Positions 1-6,406 of a stretch of 8,693 bases of DNA are shown here, piece by piece. Every line of letters begins with the position of its first letter. Position 1 is the first letter of the stretch. The stretch is from positions 1 to 8,693 of the forward strand of contig CACXFI010000055.1 of the NCBI GenBank assembly GCA_902766875.1. Direction: 5' to 3'. The position numbers and the translations under genes were made by a program. The notes under the pieces were generated by a model. That model was not told the origin of the DNA. It ran no database searches and saw only the letters and a list, made by a program, of their open reading frames with translations. Origin of the DNA: an uncultured Erysipelotrichaceae bacterium (GTDB taxonomy: Bacteria > Bacillota_I > Bacilli_A > RF39 > UBA660).

Positions 1-163
1 GAGTGATAAAGCAGAATTTATTGAATATACTAAGCAAGATGTAGTTATAAGTAATAAGTATTATAGTGTTAATATTATGCAGGATAATATAGATTATTAT
101 GGTGATGTAAGATTGCTTGTAACTAATATGGATAGTTTAGAAAAAATAAGTAGTAAAAAATAA
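1..163 (+). CDS. 3' end of an unidentified protein (5'-truncated by the window)
   Basis: An open frame runs from the left edge (first full codon at base 2) to a TAA at 161-163, giving the last 53 residues of a protein. The fragment is hydrophilic, rich in Asp, Asn, Lys and Tyr, and ends DSLEKISSKK. It has no membrane segment and no motif I recognise. It precedes the next small gene by 28 nt with no terminator between them, so the two may be co-transcribed. The frame is supported by its even codon use and by stops in the alternative frame that begins at base 1 (TGA at 4-6). No function can be assigned. Confidence 0.6.
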   Translation, partial: SDKAEFIEYTKQDVVISNKYYSVNIMQDNIDYYGDVRLLVTNMDSLEKISSKK

Positions 164-191
164 TTTATATATGGTATGGGATGGCTTTTAT

Positions 192-362
192 ATGAAGAAT
201 AATATTATTAAATATTTAGTGGTTTTCTTTGTAGTTGGTGTTATATCTGTAGGGATGTCATACTGTTTTAAAAAGTTTTTTGCTTCTAATATAAATGTTG
301 GTGAACAAAAAGATAAAATTGAAAACAAAAATTTAAATTTAGAAAAAAATATGTACTATTAA
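192..362 (+). pseudogene. Small membrane-anchored protein, N-terminal piece (frameshifted at an A7 run)
   Basis: This frame encodes 56 residues from an ATG at 192 (MKNNIIKYLVVFFVV). An in-frame ATG at 171 is less likely because its extra residues precede a typical Met-Lys plus membrane-helix start. Residues 7-27 form one hydrophobic helix, so the product would be a single-pass or signal-anchored protein. A hydrophilic Lys/Glu/Asn stretch follows, and the frame ends at TAA 360-362. The run of seven A at 343-349 lies just before the end. Dropping one A joins the reading to the next frame, which stays open to 645, giving a 150-residue protein with an N-terminal anchor and a soluble domain. I therefore read 192-362 and 343-645 as two halves of one gene. 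No family recognised. Confidence 0.5.
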
Positions 363-387
363 TGATATTAATTGGTCGTTTTATGAT

Positions 388-645
388 TTGAATTTGAATA
401 AATTTATTTTACCTAAATCTTATAAATTATTAAAGTTTGATTTTACTACTGGTGAGGATAGTATAATAGAAAATAAAATATTAGATTATTTTAAATCTGG
501 GAATGTGAATGCTACTTTTGATTTGTTCTATTATGAGCATATCGTAAAGGGTAATACTTTTAGTCATGTTTCAAACGATGAGAGTAATCGTAACTATATT
601 AAATTGAAAGTTTCCGATTATAATTTTAAAAAAGATAATAATTAA
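388..645 (+). pseudogene. Small membrane-anchored protein, C-terminal piece (no start of its own)
   Basis: This frame is open from 343 to the TAA at 643-645. The first possible start is a TTG at 388 with no Shine-Dalgarno sequence, and plausible protein sequence (INDINWSFYDL) already lies upstream of it. That argues the segment is the soluble part of the gene that begins at 192 and not an independent gene. The roughly 85-100 residues are mixed alpha/beta in character with many aromatic residues (FDLFYYEH), and have no cysteines or known motif. The stop codon lies in the loop of the hairpin terminator at 628-656. Function unknown. The frameshift could be real, phase-variable, corrected by slippage, or a sequencing error. 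Confidence 0.5.
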
Positions 646-656
646 TTATCTTTTTT
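628..656 (+). terminator. Hairpin terminator after the small membrane-protein gene
   Basis: A perfect 12-bp inverted repeat pairs AAAAAAGATAAT (628-639) with ATTATCTTTTTT (645-656) around a 5-nt loop. The right arm ends in six T, as in an intrinsic terminator. The stem is AT-rich and weak, but such stems are normal at this base composition. Its A-rich left arm would also let it work for antisense transcripts. Confidence 0.65.
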
Positions 657-694
657 ATGTTTGATTATTTAATAAATAAATGATATTATTTTAT

Positions 695-700
695 AGAGGA
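695..700 (+). promoter_or_regulatory. Ribosome binding site deciding the start at 707
   Basis: AGAGGA lies 6 nt before the ATG at 707. The in-frame upstream ATG at 680 has no such site, so the shorter protein is preferred. Confidence 0.65.
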
Positions 701-706
701 AAGAAT

Positions 707-2179
707 ATGGATAGAACAAAATATATAATTATTACTATTATAAGTATGATGATTATTAGTATATTTATGTGTATTAAAGTATTTCAAAATGATGTTTTTT
801 ATACTATTAAAGTAGGTGAATCTATTAGTAAATATGGTATAGATATGATAGATCATTTTTCGTGGCATAATTTAGCATATACATATCCTCATTGGTTATA
901 TGATTATTTTATATATAATCTTTATAAAAATCTTGGATTTAGAGGATTATATATATTTAATATTTTAACTTATATAACTATAGTTATTATATTTTATTTT
1001 GTAAATTTATATTTCAATAAAAGATTATCTTTAGTTTCTATTATTAGTCTTATATTTTCTATTATGATAGGTAGTTATGTTGTTGTTAGAGCTCAATCAA
1101 TTACTTACATTTTATTTTTGCTAGAAATATTATTTATAAAGAAGCTACTAGATACTGGTAAGTGTAAGTATGGAATATTTTTATTGTTAATATCTATAAT
1201 TATTTGTAATGTACATGTAGCAGTATGGCCTTTATATTTTATATTATATTTACCATATATAGTTGAGTATATTATAAGTAAGAACAAAAAAATTAATAAA
1301 ATTTTAAGTAAAAAACTAGAGATAAAAAAAGAAAAATATATAAAACTTTTATTTATTTTTATGATTATTAGTGTATTTACTGGGCTATTAACTCCTTTAG
1401 GTATGGTTCCTTATACTTATTTTATAAAAACTATGGTTGGTAATAGTACTTCATATATATTAGAGCATCAAAATAGTTTTGGTAATGTAATTATTATGAT
1501 TAGTATAATATTTATATTTTTATTAATGTTATTATTCATATTTAAATCAAAAAATAAAATTAGAATTATAGATGTTTTTATGTTATTGGGACTTAGTGTT
1601 ATGGCTTTGAGTTCGGAGAGACATTTTTCTTTATATATATTACTTGGAATGATTAGTTTTACTGGGATGTTTTCTGTATATTTAGAAAATAATAGAAGTA
1701 ATATTATAAATATTATTATTGATAGTAAGTTGTTATATTTTATTGTTATTATAGAAATTATAATAGTATCTATTATTAGGTTTATTTGTTATTATAATTT
1801 AGATTATATTGATCAAGAAAAATACCCTGTTGATGGGGTTAAATATTTAAATAATAATTATAATACTAAAAATATTAGAATATTTAATGATTATGATTTT
1901 GGTAGCTATTTACTGTTTAATGATATTAAAGTGTTTATTGATTCAAGAGCTGATTTATATACTAGAGAATTTAGTGGTTTAGATTATGATATTTTTGATG
2001 ATTTTGTGGATATTAGTAATAAAAGTAATATGGATAAATTAGAAAAGTATAATGTTAATCTGATTTTTATATATAGAGATAGTTTATTAAGTAATAATAT
2101 TAGTTTAAATGGAGATTATGATAATGTATATCAAGATAAATATTTTGTTATATATGAAAAAAGGGAGAAGATTAAATAA
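707..2179 (+). CDS. Polytopic membrane protein, GT-C-like glycosyltransferase family
   Basis: The product is 490 residues with about 10 hydrophobic segments between residues 6 and 360 and a soluble C-terminal domain of about 130 residues. It resembles uncharacterised GT-C-fold membrane proteins that use lipid-linked sugars. After helix 1 comes a loop with acidic residues and the pattern NDVFYTIKVGE...DHFSW (residues 28-53), the place where GT-C enzymes carry their catalytic Asp/Glu. NVHVAVWP (168-175) and SERHF (303-307) match other conserved patches of such proteins. The C-terminal domain carries DYDFGSYLLF and VFIDSRADLY (395-418), a pairing typical of this group. Start 707 has a good ribosome site. 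Terminators lie on both sides, so it is probably a single-gene unit, unconnected to the ATPase operon. The sugar donor and acceptor cannot be told. Family placement is from motif memory, not a search. Confidence 0.7.
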   Translation: MDRTKYIIITIISMMIISIFMCIKVFQNDVFYTIKVGESISKYGIDMIDHFSWHNLAYTYPHWLYDYFIYNLYKNLGFRGLYIFNILTYITIVIIFYFVNLYFNKRLSLVSIISLIFSIMIGSYVVVRAQSITYILFLLEILFIKKLLDTGKCKYGIFLLLISIIICNVHVAVWPLYFILYLPYIVEYIISKNKKINKILSKKLEIKKEKYIKLLFIFMIISVFTGLLTPLGMVPYTYFIKTMVGNSTSYILEHQNSFGNVIIMISIIFIFLLMLLFIFKSKNKIRIIDVFMLLGLSVMALSSERHFSLYILLGMISFTGMFSVYLENNRSNIINIIIDSKLLYFIVIIEIIIVSIIRFICYYNLDYIDQEKYPVDGVKYLNNNYNTKNIRIFNDYDFGSYLLFNDIKVFIDSRADLYTREFSGLDYDIFDDFVDISNKSNMDKLEKYNVNLIFIYRDSLLSNNISLNGDYDNVYQDKYFVIYEKREKIK

Positions 2180-2201
2180 ATGAATTTAATCTTTTTCTTT
2201 T
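2160..2201 (+). terminator. Hairpin terminator after the GT-C-like gene
   Basis: A perfect 10-bp stem (2168-2177 with 2184-2193) encloses a 6-nt loop. It can extend outward through A-T, G-C and G-U pairs to 2160/2201. The right arm continues as a pyrimidine tract CTTTTTCTTTT. The gene's TAA (2177-2179) lies at the stem-loop junction. It insulates the ATPase operon from the upstream gene. Confidence 0.7.
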
Positions 2202-2231
2202 AAAAAAATGGAAAATAAGACTTTTCTTTCG

Positions 2232-2260
2232 TTGACCTTAATATTAGATTATGTTATACT
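2232..2260 (+). promoter_or_regulatory. Sigma-A-type extended -10 promoter of the ATPase-like operon
   Basis: TTGACC (2232-2237; 5 of 6 to the -35 consensus) and TATACT (2255-2260; 5 of 6 to the -10) are separated by exactly 17 nt. A TGT just upstream of the -10 (2252-2254) makes it an extended -10 promoter. The start would be near 2267, giving a leader of about 39 nt. It lies right after a terminator and is the only clear promoter before eight packed genes, so it probably drives the whole operon. I see no operator or riboswitch in the short leader. Confidence 0.85.
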
Positions 2261-2292
2261 ATTTATTAGAGTAGGGGTCTAGGTTTTGTGAT

Positions 2293-2298
2293 AGGAGG
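2293..2298 (+). promoter_or_regulatory. Strong ribosome binding site of the c-like gene
   Basis: A perfect AGGAGG lies 7 nt before the ATG at 2306. It is the strongest such site in the operon, fitting a ring subunit that is needed in many copies. Confidence 0.85.
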
Positions 2299-2305
2299 AA
2301 TTTAA

Positions 2306-2551
2306 ATGGAAACAGTATTAGCGGCTACTGGAATATGTATTGGAATTATGCTAGGGTTAGCATTTTTAGGCCTTGGTATTGGTGTTGGAATACTAGGTGG
2401 AAGAGTTGCAGAAGCGGTTGGAAGAAACCCTGAAACTAAGAATGATGTAGTACATTCTGTTATGACTATTTTGATTATAACATCTATATTTATGTTGTTC
2501 TTGTTTGCATTTTGTTTCTTGTTATTATTCTTTAATCCACTAACTGCATAG
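2306..2551 (+). CDS. F-type ATPase c-like ring subunit lacking the ion-binding carboxylate
   Basis: The 81-residue product is a two-helix hairpin of the ATP synthase c (proteolipid) type. Helix 1 (about 5-32) has the glycine-rich packing pattern GLGIGVGILGG, and the polar loop GRNPET (39-44) matches the usual RQP loop. Helix 2 (about 52-76) is very hydrophobic and Phe-rich. In E. coli and Bacillus c subunits the proton or sodium-carrying Asp/Glu is 17 residues after the acidic residue of the loop. Here that position is Ser60, preceded by Thr59, and helix 2 contains no Asp or Glu at all. Helix 1 has no buried acid either. The fold looks kept but ion transport by the normal mechanism looks impossible. 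It is the first gene of the operon. The substitution needs more than one base change from a Glu codon, so a single read error does not explain it. Confidence 0.88.
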   Translation: METVLAATGICIGIMLGLAFLGLGIGVGILGGRVAEAVGRNPETKNDVVHSVMTILIITSIFMLFLFAFCFLLLFFNPLTA

Positions 2552-2552
2552 T

Positions 2553-3317
2553 ATGATTTATCTATTTATAATTAGTTGTGTTCTTATTGGGATCCTTATT
2601 TTAGTTATGTTCTTAATTCTTAAAAATGCTGTTACTAAGATAAGTGATCAAACTAAGGCATATTTTGTTGATAAATTACAAGCTTATGATTATTTGATTA
2701 ATGAAAAAGAAGAAAAACTTAATGAAATAAATAAGCAAATTAAAGAGAAAGAATTAGGAATAGAAGAAGATAATAAGGATAGTGAAAATAAAAACTATGA
2801 ATTTGATTATAACATTATAGACTTATTTAATGCTACTAAATATCAAGATTCTAGTTTGTTTGAACTTAATAAGCTTATTGAAAAGGAATTTAATTTTGAC
2901 TATGTTAAGATTATAAAGACTTTTGTTAATAATGTTAAGGATTACAATAAGTATAACTTTTGTGTAGAATTAAGAAATAAGATAGATAGTGATATGTTAT
3001 ATGATATATCAATTTTAAATGATGAAGAGAGAAAAGATTATTTAAAAAATAAATTAACTGAAGACGAATATAAGATATATGAAATATTTATAGAAACTAT
3101 GGATAATAATAGTCCTGAAGCTTTTGTGGAATATCTTGATCAGTTAGTTAATTTAAATAATCCTAATATTATAGTTTTGGTTGGAAATGAAAATGAAAAT
3201 TATGATTATATAAGTGATTATGTAAATACAAAAGTATCTAAAGACATATATAAGGGAATAAAAATAATTTATAAAGATAAGATATATGATTTTAGTTTAA
3301 ATGAAAGGAATATTTAA
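2553..3317 (+). CDS. b-like peripheral stalk protein, possibly with a delta/E-like C-terminal part
   Basis: The 254-residue product begins with a membrane helix (residues 1-24). A Lys/Glu-rich helix with coiled-coil character follows (about 28-75), then an acidic linker and a helical domain (about 85-200). It ends in a segment, DIYKGIKIIYKDKIYDFSL (231-249), that reads like the closing beta hairpin of delta or V-type E subunits (the 'GG-x-hydrophobic...D..ID.S' pattern). That architecture suggests a stalk anchoring F1 to the membrane, combining the b and delta roles. At 254 residues it is longer than a usual b subunit (about 160-170). The gene starts 1 nt after the c-like stop with no clear ribosome site of its own, so it is probably translationally coupled. 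The b-like reading rests on architecture and position. The delta/E resemblance is weak and could be chance. Confidence 0.6.
   Translation: MIYLFIISCVLIGILILVMFLILKNAVTKISDQTKAYFVDKLQAYDYLINEKEEKLNEINKQIKEKELGIEEDNKDSENKNYEFDYNIIDLFNATKYQDSSLFELNKLIEKEFNFDYVKIIKTFVNNVKDYNKYNFCVELRNKIDSDMLYDISILNDEERKDYLKNKLTEDEYKIYEIFIETMDNNSPEAFVEYLDQLVNLNNPNIIVLVGNENENYDYISDYVNTKVSKDIYKGIKIIYKDKIYDFSLNERNI
3304..3309 (+). promoter_or_regulatory. Ribosome binding site deciding the alpha start at 3319
   Basis: AAAGGA lies 9 nt before the ATG at 3319, which itself sits 1 nt after the preceding stop. An in-frame ATG at 3301 would place this site inside the gene and overlap the upstream gene by 17 nt, so 3319 is preferred. 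Confidence 0.55.
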
Positions 3318-3318
3318 T

Positions 3319-4815
3319 ATGGGGAAGAAAGTAACTAATAAATTAGATAAAACTTTAGATAATATTAAGAGTAATGATAATGTATATGCTACTGGTACTG
3401 TAACTAAAGTTACTAAGTATAATATAGAAATTAGTGGTCTTAATGATGTTAGTTTTTATGATGAAGTTAATGTGGGCACTAAGGCTTCTGGATATGTGTT
3501 TGGTATATACCCTAATAAAGTTATTGTTTCCCTTGTTAATATTGTAGAAGAGGTTAAGACTGGTGATATAGCTTATACTTTAAAAAAAGAGTTTAAGGGA
3601 TTATTCAGTTTGGATTCTGTTGGTAAGGTTATTGATATATTTGGTAATGATTTAATAGCAGATAGAAAATTTGATAATTTAGTTGAAGTAAATATAGAAA
3701 ATAAGCCTATACCTATTATGGATAGAAGTGCTGTTAAGAGAGAATTTTTAACTGGTATTACAGGTATAGATTTAATGTATCCAATTGGTAAGGGGCAAAG
3801 ACAATTAATAATAGGTGATAAGAAAACTGGGAAAACTCAGATTTGTTTGGATGCTATTGTTAATCAGAAAGATAAAGATGTTTTATGCATATATGTAGCT
3901 TTAGGTAAAAATAAAAAGGAAGTTAAGGATATATATTATGAACTTACAAAAAGAGGAGCTGCTAGCTATACGATAATTATTGCATCATTTCATGATGAAT
4001 TACCTACTAAAACATATTTAACTCCATATGTGGCTTTATCAATAGCAGAGAGTTTTATGTTACAAAAATATGATGTTTTAGTAGTATTAGATGATTTGAA
4101 AAGGCATGCTGATGTTTATAGAGAAATTAGTTTAACTAGTAATAGAACACCTGGTAGAGATGCATATCCTTCTGATATATTCTATACTCATGCTAGATTG
4201 TTAGAAAAAGGAGCACAACATAATAAGGGTGGTTCTATAACAATACTTCCTATAGTTGAGACTAAGACTACTGATATTACCGATTATATAAGTACTAATA
4301 TTATATCTATATGTGATGGCCAGATAGTTACATCGTCTAAGAATTTTAATAAAGGTCAAAAACCTGCTATTAATTATGGATTATCAGTATCTCGTTTGGG
4401 TGGTAATGTTCAAGCTGACGATATGAAAAAAGTTGGTAGTTTAGTTAGAAGAAATCTTCTTTCTTATTTGGAGGTAAGAGAAGTATATGAACTTGCTAAT
4501 ATGGATGAAATGAGTCCAGAACTTCAAAAACAAATGATAAATGGTAAAAAAATACTTGATAATTTAAATCAATATAAATATAGTCCAAAATCTAAAGATG
4601 AAATGATGGATTTATATAAATTTATGTTTGAAGAAGAAAATATAGAATCTGAGAATAATGATGAAATCAATCCCCCTGTTGAAAATATAGAAACTAATGG
4701 TGAAAGTTCTAATAGCGATAATTCTAATAATGAAGAAGATTTAACTAAAGGAAAAAAAGCTAAGAAGAAAAAAAAGAAAAAGAAAAATACTAAGGAAGAA
4801 GATGATAGTGAATGA
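3319..4815 (+). CDS. atpA: F1-like ATPase alpha subunit with charged C-terminal tail
   Basis: The 498-residue product matches the non-catalytic alpha subunit of F1 ATPases. It has a beta-barrel (about 20-85), a P-loop GDKKTGKT (166-173, usual GDRQTGKT) and a Walker B-like VLVVLDD (253-259). TPGRDAYPSDIFYTHARLLEK and SISI-type loops of the family follow, with the arginine finger in SVSRLGGNVQ (Arg359) that completes the beta catalytic site. The C-terminal helical domain (about 370-437) is present. Two oddities stand out. The N-terminal segment that normally binds delta is short and unlike the family. From about 438 there is an extra tail of some 60 residues, first Glu/Asn/Ser-rich, then a run of Lys, then acidic again. 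It overlaps the beta gene by 4 nt (ATGA). The arginine finger and nucleotide site suggest it supports ATP turnover by beta. Confidence 0.92.
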   Translation: MGKKVTNKLDKTLDNIKSNDNVYATGTVTKVTKYNIEISGLNDVSFYDEVNVGTKASGYVFGIYPNKVIVSLVNIVEEVKTGDIAYTLKKEFKGLFSLDSVGKVIDIFGNDLIADRKFDNLVEVNIENKPIPIMDRSAVKREFLTGITGIDLMYPIGKGQRQLIIGDKKTGKTQICLDAIVNQKDKDVLCIYVALGKNKKEVKDIYYELTKRGAASYTIIIASFHDELPTKTYLTPYVALSIAESFMLQKYDVLVVLDDLKRHADVYREISLTSNRTPGRDAYPSDIFYTHARLLEKGAQHNKGGSITILPIVETKTTDITDYISTNIISICDGQIVTSSKNFNKGQKPAINYGLSVSRLGGNVQADDMKKVGSLVRRNLLSYLEVREVYELANMDEMSPELQKQMINGKKILDNLNQYKYSPKSKDEMMDLYKFMFEEENIESENNDEINPPVENIETNGESSNSDNSNNEEDLTKGKKAKKKKKKKKNTKEEDDSE

Positions 4816-5378
4816 TAGTAGGTAAAGTTATTTCTATTTTCGACATTAGTATTGAAGTTATTCTTAGTAGTAATGATGTTAGCATTGGTGATATATTGGA
4901 GGTTGTAGATAATAAAGATTATTCTTTTGAGGTTGTAGAAATTAGTACTTCTATAGCAAAATGTTTGGCTTTAGATAGTACTAGAGGGTTAAAAAAAGGA
5001 GTAGAAGTAAAAAAAATATCTGATGGTATAAAGGTAGAATATTCAGATCAGATATTAGGAAGAGTTTTTAATTCTTATGGTCAAGTAGTTGATAAACATA
5101 AATTTAAAAGTGAAAATACTAGAAGCGTTGAAAATAAAACAGTTAATGTTAAAGAGATTAACATGGAATCTGATATTATGTGGACTGGTATTAAAGTTAT
5201 AGATTTTTTTGCACCAATGCAAAAAGGATTTAGGATGGGACTTGTTGGTGGTGCCGGTGTTGGTAAGACTGTGCTTATAAAAGAGTTAATTCATAATGTT
5301 TATACGTCATTAGATGCTAACGCAGTATTTTGTGGAACTGGTGAACGTTCTCGTGAAGGTCAAGAATTGTATGAGTAA
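4812..5378 (+). CDS. atpD: F1-like ATPase beta subunit, N-terminal part, ended by an in-frame TAA
   Basis: This 188-residue reading holds the beta-barrel (about 1-75) and the first half of the nucleotide-binding domain of the catalytic beta subunit. WTGIKVIDFFAP leads to the P-loop GGAGVGKT (146-153) and GERSREG, with the catalytic glutamate at Glu178. Immediately after ELYE a TAA (5376-5378) stops translation. The next codon, in the same frame, is ATG, and the rest of beta continues unbroken to 6161. Family members read LY-x-Glu-Met here, so the TAA replaces the conserved Glu, and one base change (GAA to TAA) explains it. The truncated piece lacks Walker B and could not be an active subunit alone. 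The start overlaps alpha by 4 nt and has only a distant AAGGA (4792-4796), which suggests coupling. Confidence 0.85.
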   Translation: MIVGKVISIFDISIEVILSSNDVSIGDILEVVDNKDYSFEVVEISTSIAKCLALDSTRGLKKGVEVKKISDGIKVEYSDQILGRVFNSYGQVVDKHKFKSENTRSVENKTVNVKEINMESDIMWTGIKVIDFFAPMQKGFRMGLVGGAGVGKTVLIKELIHNVYTSLDANAVFCGTGERSREGQELYE

Positions 5379-6161
5379 ATGAAAGAAGCTAATCTTTTAG
5401 ACAAAATGAGTATGGTATTTGGTGCTATGGGTGATAATCCAATATCTAGAAGTAAATCTGTTTATGCTGGACTTACAATGGCTGAATACTTAAGAGATGA
5501 AAAGAAACAAGATGTATTATTATTTATAGATAATATTTATCGTTACATGCAGGCTAAAGCAGAAATATCAACTGAGTTAAAGCAAATGCTTATAGGTAAT
5601 GGATACCCTGCTGATATGGCTTCAGAAATTAGTAAAATAGAAGAGAGAATTACTTCTAATGAAAATGGTAGTATTACTTCTATTCAAGCTATATTTATTC
5701 CAGCTGATGATATTACGGATGATGCTGTTCAAACTATTATGTCTTATATGGATGGACAAATAGTTTTAGATAGAAAAGTAGCAGAATCTGGTATATATCC
5801 TGCTATTGATGTATTTAAGTCTACTAGTAAATTAATTGATATAGAAAAGATTGGAGAAAGGCACTTTAAATTGGTCGAAGAAGTATTAAAGGTTTTAGAT
5901 AGATATAAAGAATTAGAAGAGTTAATTGCAGTATTAGGTATAGAAGAATTATCTGATAATGATAAAAATATATTCTATAGAGCTAGAAAATTAAAATTTT
6001 ATTTTTCACAACCAATGTTTGTTGCTGAGGCTTATACTAATATTCCTGGACAATTTGTAAAAATAGAAGATATTTTAATAGATGTAGAAAATATACTTAA
6101 TGGTACTTATGATGATATAGATGAAAGTAAGTTCCAATTTGTAGGTAAGATGCATGAATAA
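5379..6161 (+). CDS. atpD: F1-like ATPase beta subunit, C-terminal part, same frame as the N-terminal part
   Basis: These 260 residues complete beta. They hold Walker B VLLFIDNIYRY (46-56; Asp51 and Arg55 match the metal- and phosphate-contacting residues), GSITSIQAIFIPADDITDD (97-115), GIYPAIDVFKSTS (138-150), and the EELSDND version of the DELSEED lever (189-195). The C-terminal FVAEAYTNIPGQFV is also present. With the 188 residues upstream plus the interrupted codon, the total of about 449 residues is slightly short of a normal beta (about 460-475). The loop that normally reads GRMPSAVGYQPTL is divergent (KQMLIGNGYPADM, 67-80). Restart at the ATG touching the stop is possible but there is no Shine-Dalgarno sequence nearby. 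The strong conservation downstream suggests full-length beta is, or very recently was, made. Confidence 0.85.
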   Translation: MKEANLLDKMSMVFGAMGDNPISRSKSVYAGLTMAEYLRDEKKQDVLLFIDNIYRYMQAKAEISTELKQMLIGNGYPADMASEISKIEERITSNENGSITSIQAIFIPADDITDDAVQTIMSYMDGQIVLDRKVAESGIYPAIDVFKSTSKLIDIEKIGERHFKLVEEVLKVLDRYKELEELIAVLGIEELSDNDKNIFYRARKLKFYFSQPMFVAEAYTNIPGQFVKIEDILIDVENILNGTYDDIDESKFQFVGKMHE

Positions 6162-6405
6162 AGAATTAAAAGTAAGAATATTTGATATGGAACATGGTCT
6201 TAGGGAATATGAAGATGTAGAATATATTAGAATTATTAGCGATACTTATAATTTACTTATTATGAAAGATTATTTACCTATTATTGGTGAAATAGATGGT
6301 AAGATAGATATTAAGGGTAAGGATGTAGATATTAATTATGAGAAAGTTAAAGCTTTCTATATGAATAGTGATAATGAATTTAATTTATTGATAAAAGAGG
6401 GATAG
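6154..6405 (+). CDS. atpC: Short F1-like epsilon subunit (N-terminal beta-sandwich only)
   Basis: The 83-residue product sits in the usual epsilon position after beta and shows the strand pattern of the epsilon N-domain. LKVRIFDMEHG opens like the family's 'xxFxxVTPEG', a central stretch (30-52) corresponds to the 'G.IGVLPGHAPLVxxL.xG' region, and a final strand reads NEFNLLIKEG. Normal epsilon is about 130-140 residues and has two C-terminal helices that inhibit ATP hydrolysis. These are absent, so the inhibitory switch is probably missing. Its role would be to bind gamma and dock the rotor onto the c ring. It overlaps the beta end by 8 nt. Similarity is modest, and context carries much of the call. 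Confidence 0.7.
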   Translation: MNKELKVRIFDMEHGLREYEDVEYIRIISDTYNLLIMKDYLPIIGEIDGKIDIKGKDVDINYEKVKAFYMNSDNEFNLLIKEG

Positions 6406-6406
6406 C

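Noticed and set aside
661..689. Promoter TTGATT-17 nt-TATTAT before the GT-C-like gene
   Set aside because: The predicted start would fall at about 696, inside the ribosome binding site at 695-700, leaving almost no leader. The match is easily chance in such AT-rich DNA.
686..1287. Minus-strand open frames at 686-868 and 1105-1287
   Set aside because: Both lie opposite the well-supported GT-C-like gene, lack ribosome sites and have Asn/Ile/Tyr-rich translations typical of the complement of AT-rich coding DNA.
4768..4812. Frameshift at the A8 run in the alpha tail fusing alpha to beta
   Set aside because: The -1 frame matching beta meets a TAA at 4791 before the beta start, so no fusion can form.
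4812..6161. TAA recoded as an amino acid or specially read through in beta
   Set aside because: TAA is the normal stop of most genes here, and the context shows no recoding signal such as a favourable downstream motif or stem-loop. Mutation, error or restart is simpler.
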